A stretch of DNA of 64,000 nt, from NCBI RefSeq assembly GCF_010548375.1, contig NZ_JAAGLY010000003.1, forward strand, positions 434,001 through 498,000, in the 5' to 3' direction. Positions 26,116 through 33,151 of this stretch are shown one piece after another. Every line of letters begins with the position of its first letter. The stretch's first letter is position 1. A program made the position numbers and the translations under genes. This DNA is from Streptomyces sp. SID13726. Lineage in GTDB: Bacteria > Actinomycetota > Actinomycetes > Streptomycetales > Streptomycetaceae. The notes under the pieces are model-generated. The model did not search any database. It worked only from the letters and a program-made list of their open reading frames with translations, and was not told the origin of the DNA.

Positions 26116-27554
26116 CAGTAGGCCCCCGTTCCGCGCACCACCGCTGTCGTGGTGCGCGCCAGGATGGACAGGTCGAGAGCGGTCGACCAGTTGTCCACGT
26201 ATGCGAGATCGAGTCGGACCGCTTCCTCCCAGGGCAGGTCCGAGCGGCCGCTGACCTGCCAGAGGCCGGTGAGACCGGGCTTCACGAGCAGCCGGCGCTT
26301 GACCTCCGCCGGGTACTCGTCCACCTCCTCGGGCAGTGGGGGGCGCGGGCCGACGAGCGACATGTGGCCGCTGATCACGTTGATCAGCTGCGGCAGTTCG
26401 TCGAGCGAGCTGCGGCGCAGGAGCGAACCGACCCGGGTGATCCGGGGGTCCTCCTTCACCTTGAACAGCAGTCCGTCGCTGTTCTGGTTGAGGTGCTCCA
26501 GCTCGGCCCGGAGGGACTCCGAGTCGGGCCGCATGGTGCGGAACTTGAACATGGTGAAGTGGTCGCCGTACCGGCCCACCCGCTGTTGGCGGAAGAGCGC
26601 GGGGCCGGTGCTGTCCAGGCGGACGATCAGTGCGATGAACAGCAGCAGCGGGGCGAGGAGAAGCAGCAGGGCCGCGGCGAAGGAACGATCCAGCAGTTCC
26701 TTGGGCAGCCGGGAGGTCCGGGAGAGGTTGGGCGCCTGCACCCGGACCAGCGGCACCCCGTTGGTGGGGCGTACCGCGAGCCGGGAGGCGGAGACGTCGG
26801 CCAGTACGGGGGCCAGCAGGAAGTCGACGCCCTGCACGGCCGCGGTCCAGGACATCCGGCGCAGGACGTTGGCGTCGAACTCGGGTGCGGGGAGCACCAC
26901 CACGGTGCCGATGCCCATGGCCCGGATGACGTCGTCCATGGTGTCGACGCCGCCGAGGACGGGGAGCCCGAGCTTGCGGACCTCCGCGGCGTTGCGCGGG
27001 TCGCTCAGGCACACGCCGGCGGCCTGGAGTTCCTGGACGCCGCCGCGCCGCAGCACGGCCACCAGCTCCGCGATGCCGCGCGCGGGACCGACGAGCAGGG
27101 TGGCGCTCCTGCCCCGGTCCCTGGCCCACCGCCGGTGCAGCCGGCGGCGGAGCGCGTAGCGGACGGCCACGGCGATGACCGCGGCCGGTATCGCGGCCAT
27201 GGTCATGTCATGAAGAAGTCCTGAATCGTGGGTGAACGACCAGTGCGCGACCGCGGCCAGCGCCGGCAGCGCGACGGCGCCGCGCAGCACCCGCCGGTAC
27301 TCCTCGGTGCCGAGCCCCAGGGCGCTGCGGTCGTAGGAGCGGTGGGCGAGCATCGCCACGATCCACGTCGGGGGCAGCACCAGGGCCACCGCCCAGCGGC
27401 CGTACGCCGCGTGGACCACGAAGGCCGCGGCAGCAGCGGCGAAGCTGTCCGCGACCAGCAGGACTATCCGGTACTTCTTCTCCCAAGGTCTTCGGCGACC
27501 TCGCGGAGCACTGTGTTCCACAAGCTGTTGCTCATGCGTGACCTCAATGGTCAT
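26115..27554 (-). CDS. Polyprenyl-phosphate sugar-1-phosphate transferase (WbaP/CpsE type)
   Basis: This 479-residue initiating enzyme has about four N-terminal membrane helices. A CoA-binding-like Rossmann domain lies around residues 150-270 (ATLLVGPARGIAELVAVL), then one more membrane segment and a C-terminal PF02397-type catalytic domain. The catalytic domain shows KFRTMRPDSE, DPRITRVGSLLRRSSLDELP and LVGPRPPLPEEVDEY. It transfers a sugar phosphate from a UDP-sugar to undecaprenyl phosphate. ATG 27554 follows GGTGGGGGG. An in-frame start 57 bases upstream adds only a charged leader. This is the first gene of the minus-strand operon. Confidence 0.93.
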   Translation of the reverse strand: MTIEVTHEQQLVEHSAPRGRRRPWEKKYRIVLLVADSFAAAAAAFVVHAAYGRWAVALVLPPTWIVAMLAHRSYDRSALGLGTEEYRRVLRGAVALPALAAVAHWSFTHDSGLLHDMTMAAIPAAVIAVAVRYALRRRLHRRWARDRGRSATLLVGPARGIAELVAVLRRGGVQELQAAGVCLSDPRNAAEVRKLGLPVLGGVDTMDDVIRAMGIGTVVVLPAPEFDANVLRRMSWTAAVQGVDFLLAPVLADVSASRLAVRPTNGVPLVRVQAPNLSRTSRLPKELLDRSFAAALLLLLAPLLLFIALIVRLDSTGPALFRQQRVGRYGDHFTMFKFRTMRPDSESLRAELEHLNQNSDGLLFKVKEDPRITRVGSLLRRSSLDELPQLINVISGHMSLVGPRPPLPEEVDEYPAEVKRRLLVKPGLTGLWQVSGRSDLPWEEAVRLDLAYVDNWSTALDLSILARTTTAVVRGTGAY

Positions 27555-27622
27555 GCGCCCCCCACCACGTGCACGGTTACCCCTGACCGAACACCGATGT
27601 GCCCCCGACACAGCGGCAGTTG

Positions 27623-27651
27623 ATAACTAAGTAGCCTCAGCGGTTCCCCAA
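27623..27651 (-). promoter_or_regulatory. Possible promoter of the minus-strand polysaccharide operon
   Basis: Reading the minus strand, TTGGGG (27651-27646) and TAGTTAT (27629-27623) are 16 bases apart, about 70 bases upstream of the sugar-transferase start. The AT-rich stretch around 27620-27640 stands out in this GC-rich region. The remainder of the 232-base divergent gap holds no gene. Confidence 0.35.
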
Positions 27652-27786
27652 CCGCCTCATGTCCCCTGCATGTCGGCTAGCGCCTCACGTTCCCCACCCA
27701 AACCGGTTCGGCGGCCCTCAATCTAGACCACCGAACGCAGTCACGGGAACAGTTGGACGAAACACACATCGCAATAGTGACATCGA

Positions 27787-28653
27787 ATGCATACTGCCCA
27801 GGTGACGAGCATCGTGATCCCGGCCCACAACGAGGCGCAAGTCATCGGCCGGCTCCTCGACTCACTTCTGGCCGATTCCACCGAGGACGAGACAGACATA
27901 GTGGTCGTGTGCAACGGGTGTACGGACGACACCGCACGGATCGCGGCCGCCCGCGGCCCGCGCGTGCGGGTGGTCGAGATACCCGTGCCCTCCAAGCACG
28001 CCGCGCTGCGGGCGGGCGACGACCACGCGCGCGGCTTCCCGCGCCTCTACGTCGACGCCGACGTCGTACTCGGCGGCGCCGACGTACGGGCGCTGACCGA
28101 GCCGCTCGACGACGACTCCTCGGGCATCCTCGCCACCGCCCCGGAGCGCCGGATTCCGCTGACCGCCTGCGCCTGGCGGGTGCGCGCCTACTACCGGGTG
28201 TGGCAGCGGCTGCCCGCCGTGCGCGAGGGGCTGTTCGGCCGGGGGGTCATCGCGGTCTCCAAGGCCGGGCACGCGAGGATCGCCGCGCTGCCGCCGCTGA
28301 TGGCGGACGACCTGGCCGCCTCGCTGGCCTTCGCGGCCGAGGAGCGGCTCGTGGTCGGCACCGCCCACGTGGTGGTGCAACCGCCACGAACATGGCCGGA
28401 TCTGATCAAGCGCCGGGTCCGGGCGGCGGTGTCCACGGCCCAGGTCGAGCAGCAGCACCAGAGCCCCGAGGAGGCCACGGCACGCACCGGCAAGGCCGAT
28501 CTGCTCGCCCTGCTGCGCGCGGATCCCGGGCTGGCCAGTGGCGTCGTAGTCTTCGTCGCGGCGGCGGTCGTCGCCCGGCGCCGGGCCGCGAAGGCCATCC
28601 GGGCACAGGACTTCGGCACCTGGCTGCGGGACGAGAGCAGCCGACAGAACTGA
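27787..28653 (+). CDS. Family 2 glycosyltransferase with C-terminal membrane segment
   Basis: This 288-residue protein has a GT2 start, SIVIPAHNEAQVIGRLLDSL, followed by VVCNGCTDDT. YVDADVVLGGADV takes the place of the DxD metal motif. The MADDLAASL segment may hold the catalytic aspartate. A hydrophobic stretch near residues 248-266 (ASGVVVFVAAAVVARRRA) could anchor it. It starts the forward unit that diverges from the polysaccharide operon and is followed 27 bases later by an MFS transporter. Donor and product are unknown. Confidence 0.85.
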   Translation: MHTAQVTSIVIPAHNEAQVIGRLLDSLLADSTEDETDIVVVCNGCTDDTARIAAARGPRVRVVEIPVPSKHAALRAGDDHARGFPRLYVDADVVLGGADVRALTEPLDDDSSGILATAPERRIPLTACAWRVRAYYRVWQRLPAVREGLFGRGVIAVSKAGHARIAALPPLMADDLAASLAFAAEERLVVGTAHVVVQPPRTWPDLIKRRVRAAVSTAQVEQQHQSPEEATARTGKADLLALLRADPGLASGVVVFVAAAVVARRRAAKAIRAQDFGTWLRDESSRQN

Positions 28654-28680
28654 TGCGCACCAGATCCGGAGTTCCCGAAC

Positions 28681-30084
28681 ATGTACCTCACTGACCGCTC
28701 CGCGCCCGTGGGGGCGGGCCCCGACCAGGGCCGAAGACGGGGCATACGGCCCCGGGTCGCCCCGGTCGTGCTCGTCCTCGGCACGGTCAGCCTGATCACC
28801 GACATCTCCTCGGAGATGGTCACCGCCGTCCTGCCGCTCTACCTCGTCACCACGCTCGGCTTCAGCCCGCTGGCCTTCGGCACCCTCGACGGTGTCTACA
28901 ACGGCGTCAGCGCGCTGGTCCAGCTGACCGGCGGCCATCTCGCCGACCGGGTGCGCAACCACAAACTGCTGGCCGGACTCGGCTACGGCCTCTCCGCGCT
29001 GTGCAAGCCGCTGCTCCTGCTGGTGAGCAGCATCGGTGCCCTCGGCACGGTCCTCGCCGTGGACCGCACCGGCAAGGGCCTGCGCACCGCCCCGCGCGAC
29101 GCGATGATCTCCCTGTCCACGCCGCTCGAGAAGCAGGGCCGGGCCTTCGGTGTGCACCGGGCCATGGACACGACAGGCGCGATGCTCGGCCCGCTGGCCG
29201 CCTTCCTCATCCTGAGCGCGGCGGCCGACGGCTACGACGCGGTGTTCGGCGTGAGCGCCTGCGTGGCGGTGCTCGGCGTCGTCGTACTGATGCTGTTCGT
29301 ACCGGGCAAGCGGGCCTTCTCGGCGGGCGGTGCGGGCGGCGAGCAGTGGAGTGCCGACAAGCCCGCCCCCGTACCCGGTGCGCGTACGCCGGAAGGCGGC
29401 GCGCCGGGCGCGGCGCACGACGGGACCGCTTCCGGCGCGTCCGGAGAGGCCACTCCCGGCGCGTCCCGAGAAACCGCCACCGGCAGACCTCCCGTCCGTG
29501 TCCGCGAAGCGCTCGCGCTGCTGCGGCTGCCCCGGCTGCGGGCGCTCGCCGGCTGTGCCGCGCTGCTCGGTCTGACCACCGTCAGCGACGCCTTCGTCTA
29601 TCTGCTCCTGCAACGGCGCGCGGGCATCGCCGAGCAGTGGTTCACGCTGCTGCCGCTGGGCACCGCCGTGGTGTTCCTGCTGCTGGCGGTGCCGGTCGGC
29701 GCGCTCGCCGACCGGATCGGGCGGCACACCGTGTTCCTCGCCGGGCACGTGGCCCTGCTCATCGGCTACGGCCTGCTGCTGTGGGCCCCGCACACCCCGG
29801 CCCTGCCCTTCCTCGTGCTCGCCCTGCACGGCGTGTTCTACGCCGCCACCGACGGAGTGCTCCCCGCCGCACTCGCCGACATCGTGCCCGAGCAGCTGCG
29901 CGGCAGCGGGCTCGCCATCGTCGGCACCAGCCAGGCGCTGGCCCGGTTCTGCTGCTCGCTGGCCTTCGGCGCCGCCTGGACGGTGTGGGGCGACGGCCCC
30001 GCCCTGGCCGCCTCCGCGATCGGCCTGCTGTGCTGCGCAGCCGTCGCGGGCCGGGTGCTGCGTCCGACGGACGCCACCCGATGA
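28681..30084 (+). CDS. MFS transporter
   Basis: This 467-residue, 12-helix major facilitator has the first-loop motif GGHLADRVRNHKLLAG and the related second-half ALADRIGRHTVFLAG. DISSEMVTAVLPLYL lies in the first helix, as in the actinobacterial MFS group often found beside glycosyltransferases. An alanine-glycine-rich low-complexity loop (about residues 215-275) joins the two halves and is unusually long. The substrate cannot be predicted. It lies between a glycosyltransferase and the propeller-protein gene on the same strand. Confidence 0.88.
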   Translation: MYLTDRSAPVGAGPDQGRRRGIRPRVAPVVLVLGTVSLITDISSEMVTAVLPLYLVTTLGFSPLAFGTLDGVYNGVSALVQLTGGHLADRVRNHKLLAGLGYGLSALCKPLLLLVSSIGALGTVLAVDRTGKGLRTAPRDAMISLSTPLEKQGRAFGVHRAMDTTGAMLGPLAAFLILSAAADGYDAVFGVSACVAVLGVVVLMLFVPGKRAFSAGGAGGEQWSADKPAPVPGARTPEGGAPGAAHDGTASGASGEATPGASRETATGRPPVRVREALALLRLPRLRALAGCAALLGLTTVSDAFVYLLLQRRAGIAEQWFTLLPLGTAVVFLLLAVPVGALADRIGRHTVFLAGHVALLIGYGLLLWAPHTPALPFLVLALHGVFYAATDGVLPAALADIVPEQLRGSGLAIVGTSQALARFCCSLAFGAAWTVWGDGPALAASAIGLLCCAAVAGRVLRPTDATR

Positions 30085-30115
30085 CCACGACCGCCACGAC
30101 CCTCCACCGAATCCC

Positions 30116-31165
30116 ATGACCGGCACAGCCTCGAAGGTCCAGATGACACCTCTACGCCGCCGCCTGCTCATCCTCTGTACGGCGGTCCTGCTGCTCGCGG
30201 GCGTGGGCACCGGCATGGTCCTGCACGCCGCCGACCGCGCGGACCGGGCGAACAAGCCCCAGGCGGGCGGCCCCGCCGTCAGCACGGGCAAGCTGACGCT
30301 CGGCCAGAAGAACCGCCTCGCCTTCATCAACGCGGCCGCGGGACCGCACCGCACCGCGGTCGCCTCGGTCCCGTCCGCCGATCCGGAGAGCGGGCGCACC
30401 GCCTCGGACCTGAAGTGCGCCCGCTTCTACGCGGCGGCCGGCACCGGCATCTGCCTCCAGTCCAACCCCGGTGTCCTCAAGCAGAGCAACCGCGCCCTGC
30501 TCCTCGACGCCGACCTGCGCACCCGGCACACCTACGCGCTCGCGGGCACCCCGAGCCGGGCCCGGGTCTCGCCCAGCGGCCGTTTCGTCGCCTGGACGGT
30601 GTTCGTCTCCGGCGAGTCGTATTCCTCGGCGTTCTTCTCGACCCGGACCTCGGTCCTGGACACCCGCACCATGAAGCTGACGCCGAGCCTGGAGACCTTC
30701 TCCATCACCCTGGACGGCAAGCCGTACCAGGCCGCGGACGTCAACTTCTGGGGCGTGACCTTCGCCTCCGACGACGACACCTTCTACGCGACCCTCAACA
30801 CCGCCAACAAGACCTATCTGGTGCGGGGTTCGCTGTCCGGCCGGAAGGTGACCACCCTGGTCGAGAACGTGGAGTGCCCCTCGCTCTCCCCCGACGGGAC
30901 CCGGGTGGCCTTCAAGAAGCGGGTGCTGTCGCGCACCGACCTCTGGCACGAGTACGTCCTCGACCTGCGCACCCTCAAGGAGACCGCGCTCGCCGAACGC
31001 CACAGCGTCGACGACCAGGCCACCTGGCTGGACAACAGGACGGTGGCCTACGCCCTGCCCACCAACGGCAAGGTGGGCAGCAGCGATCTGTGGAGCGTCC
31101 CGGCCGACGGCACGGGCAGGCCGAGCCTGCTGATCCCGGGGGCCTCGTCACCGGCGCCCCTGTAA
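30116..31165 (+). CDS. Membrane-anchored TolB-like beta-propeller protein
   Basis: This 349-residue protein has a single N-terminal membrane segment (RRRLLILCTAVLLLAGVG, about residues 14-32) followed by an exported domain. That domain has repeats of the WD40/TolB kind, for example RARVSPSGRFVAWTVF, CPSLSPDGTRVAFKKR and ATWLDNRTVAYALP. It has two cysteines, CARFYAAAGTGIC, that could form a disulfide. ATG 30116 and ATG 30143 are both possible starts. It converges with the ABC exporter gene with only four bases between the stop codons. The function is unknown; it may sense or scaffold surface polymers. Confidence 0.8.
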   Translation: MTGTASKVQMTPLRRRLLILCTAVLLLAGVGTGMVLHAADRADRANKPQAGGPAVSTGKLTLGQKNRLAFINAAAGPHRTAVASVPSADPESGRTASDLKCARFYAAAGTGICLQSNPGVLKQSNRALLLDADLRTRHTYALAGTPSRARVSPSGRFVAWTVFVSGESYSSAFFSTRTSVLDTRTMKLTPSLETFSITLDGKPYQAADVNFWGVTFASDDDTFYATLNTANKTYLVRGSLSGRKVTTLVENVECPSLSPDGTRVAFKKRVLSRTDLWHEYVLDLRTLKETALAERHSVDDQATWLDNRTVAYALPTNGKVGSSDLWSVPADGTGRPSLLIPGASSPAPL

Positions 31166-31169
31166 CCCG

Positions 31170-32984
31170 TCAGTGCAACTCGGCCTCCACGGCGGTGTCT
31201 TCGAGGAAGCCACCCGACTGGTGGTGCCACAGCTTCGCGTACGGGCCGTCGAGCGCGAGGAGTTCCTGGTGACTGCCCTGCTCGACGATCCGGCCGCGGT
31301 CGAGGACGACGAGCTGGTCCATGCCCGCGACCGTGCTCAGCCGGTGTGCGACCACGAGCGCGGTCCGTCCCTCCATGAGCCGCCACAGCGCCTCCTGGAC
31401 GAGGATCTCGCTCTCCGAGTCCAGGGCACTGGTCGCCTCGTCGAGCAGCAGGATCGGCGCGTCCCGCAGGATCGCCCGGGCGAGTGCGACACGCTGGCGC
31501 TGGCCGCCGGAGAGTTTGACGCCCCGCTCGCCGACCAGGGTGTCGAAGCCCTCGGGCAGCGCGTCGGCGAACTCCGTGACGTGTGCCGCCTCGGCCGCCC
31601 GGCGGATCTCGGCGTCGGTGGCGTCCGGCCGGGCGAAGGCGATGTTGTCGCGCAGGGTGCGGTGGAACATCGCCGGGTCCTGCGGGACGTACGCCATCAG
31701 GCTGCGCAGGTCGGTCTGGCGCAGCCTGCTGATGTCCTGGCCGCCGACGAGGATGCGCCCGCCGTCGATGTCGGTCATCCGCAGCAGCAGCCGGGTGAGG
31801 GTGGTCTTGCCGCCGCCGGACCGGCCGACGAGACCGACCTTCGTCCCGCCGGGCACCACCAGGTCGAGCCCCTCGAAGAGCCGGTCCGCGCCCGCGTGGC
31901 TGAAGCCGACCCGCTCGAAGCGGACGTCGGCGCGTCCGGGCAGCAGCGGCTCGGGCGACGGCGGGTCCAGGACGGTCGGCGGGGTCATCAGCAGTTCGGT
32001 GAACTGCGCGGCCTCCGTCATCGAGCTCTCCAGACGGCGGTAGATCTGGTTGAACTCGAACATGATCCGCGTCGCGTTGGAGTAGTAGGTGAAGGCGACC
32101 ACGACCGCCTCCACGCCGTGCCGGCCCCCGCCGAGGGCGACCGCGAGGAGCAGGCCCAGCGCGTTGGTCAGCACCGACATCGGCGCCACGAAGGTGTCGA
32201 TGCGCAGGTTGCCGTAGTCCCAGGACCTGAGCATGAGCCGGCGCGAGGTGGCGACACGGGAGCGGTGTTCGGCGGCCTCGCGCTCCTCGGCGCCGAACGC
32301 CCGGACCGTGTCCATGTTCATCAGGCTGTCGGCGACGTGCCCGGACACCCGGGCGACCGCCGCCTCGCGCTCGGCGACCAGTGCCTGGCGGCGCCGGATG
32401 AGCGGAGCCGCGCACAGCGCCGTCAGGACGATCATCGTCAACAGGCCGACGACGAGCAGCGGTTCGTAGCGCCACAGCACCACCGAGCCGAACAGCAGCG
32501 GGACGAGGCTGCCCACGATCTGGAAGACCAGGGTGTCGACGAACGGTTCGAAGCGGGTGGCGAAGCTCAGCACGCGCTTGGTCAGTGATCCGGCGAAGTT
32601 GTCGTGGAAGAACGTGGCGTCCTTGGCGAACAGTTCGTCCATCCCGATGACATAGAGGTGCTCGATACCGAGGGCGTCGAGGCGGTTGAGGCAGTGCAGG
32701 GCGACCCGCCACAGGCCCTCGGCGAGGAGCAGGACTCCGGCGAAGCCCAGTACGTACGGCAGCGCCGAACCTGCGGTGACGCGCGCGCCGTCCGCGATGC
32801 CGCCGGCCAGCTTGGCGACGATGAGCGGCGCGATGTAGTTGATGCCGATGCCGCCGAGCGCGGCCATCAGCATGGCGGGCACCGTCAGCCGGCGAAGCCG
32901 TGCCAACTCCCGTCCGTAGTAACGAAGCGCGAGGAGCACCGAGCCCTTGCGCGGGGGAATCCTCTGTAACTCAGGCGTCTGCAT
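31170..32984 (-). CDS. ABC exporter with fused membrane and ATPase domains
   Basis: This 604-residue half-transporter has six membrane helices within about residues 30-300 and an ATPase domain from about 350. The ATPase has Walker A GLVGRSGGGKTTL, signature LSGGQRQRVALARA, Walker B ILLLDEATSALD and the H-loop VVAHRLST. ATG 32984 (MQTPELQRIP) is chosen because upstream in-frame sequence has no family similarity. It is divergent from the GH59-like glycosidase gene, with 167 bases between starts. It would act as a homodimer; the cargo is unknown. Confidence 0.9.
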   Translation of the reverse strand: MQTPELQRIPPRKGSVLLALRYYGRELARLRRLTVPAMLMAALGGIGINYIAPLIVAKLAGGIADGARVTAGSALPYVLGFAGVLLLAEGLWRVALHCLNRLDALGIEHLYVIGMDELFAKDATFFHDNFAGSLTKRVLSFATRFEPFVDTLVFQIVGSLVPLLFGSVVLWRYEPLLVVGLLTMIVLTALCAAPLIRRRQALVAEREAAVARVSGHVADSLMNMDTVRAFGAEEREAAEHRSRVATSRRLMLRSWDYGNLRIDTFVAPMSVLTNALGLLLAVALGGGRHGVEAVVVAFTYYSNATRIMFEFNQIYRRLESSMTEAAQFTELLMTPPTVLDPPSPEPLLPGRADVRFERVGFSHAGADRLFEGLDLVVPGGTKVGLVGRSGGGKTTLTRLLLRMTDIDGGRILVGGQDISRLRQTDLRSLMAYVPQDPAMFHRTLRDNIAFARPDATDAEIRRAAEAAHVTEFADALPEGFDTLVGERGVKLSGGQRQRVALARAILRDAPILLLDEATSALDSESEILVQEALWRLMEGRTALVVAHRLSTVAGMDQLVVLDRGRIVEQGSHQELLALDGPYAKLWHHQSGGFLEDTAVEAELH

Positions 32985-33114
32985 CCTGACCCTGTGTGTT
33001 GGGGAAGTCGCTGTCCGAGTTCGGCAGTGTCCCGCGACGAAGAGTCCGCGGTCCACGCGTTTTCCGGCGGGTGGCAACCCCTGGGGCAGCCAATTCTCAA
33101 GGGGCGCAAGGGGA

Positions 33115-33144
33115 TTGACGCAGAAAGCGCTTGCCACCTACGGT
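33115..33144 (+). promoter_or_regulatory. Leaderless promoter with LacI-type operator for the GH59-like gene
   Basis: A -35 box TTGACG (33115-33120) and a -10 box TACGGT (33139-33144) are 18 bases apart, placing the start of transcription at or next to ATG 33152. Between them is GAAAGCGCTTGC (33123-33134), with the palindromic core AAGCGCTT at 33125-33132 that LacI-family sugar repressors recognise. Repression by blocking the spacer is inference. Confidence 0.6.
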
Positions 33145-33151
33145 CCCCCGA

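Noticed and set aside
3140..27554. Antibiotic biosynthetic cluster
   Set aside because: No polyketide synthase, NRPS, terpene or RiPP core genes are present; sugar nucleotide, flippase and polymerase genes indicate a surface polysaccharide locus.
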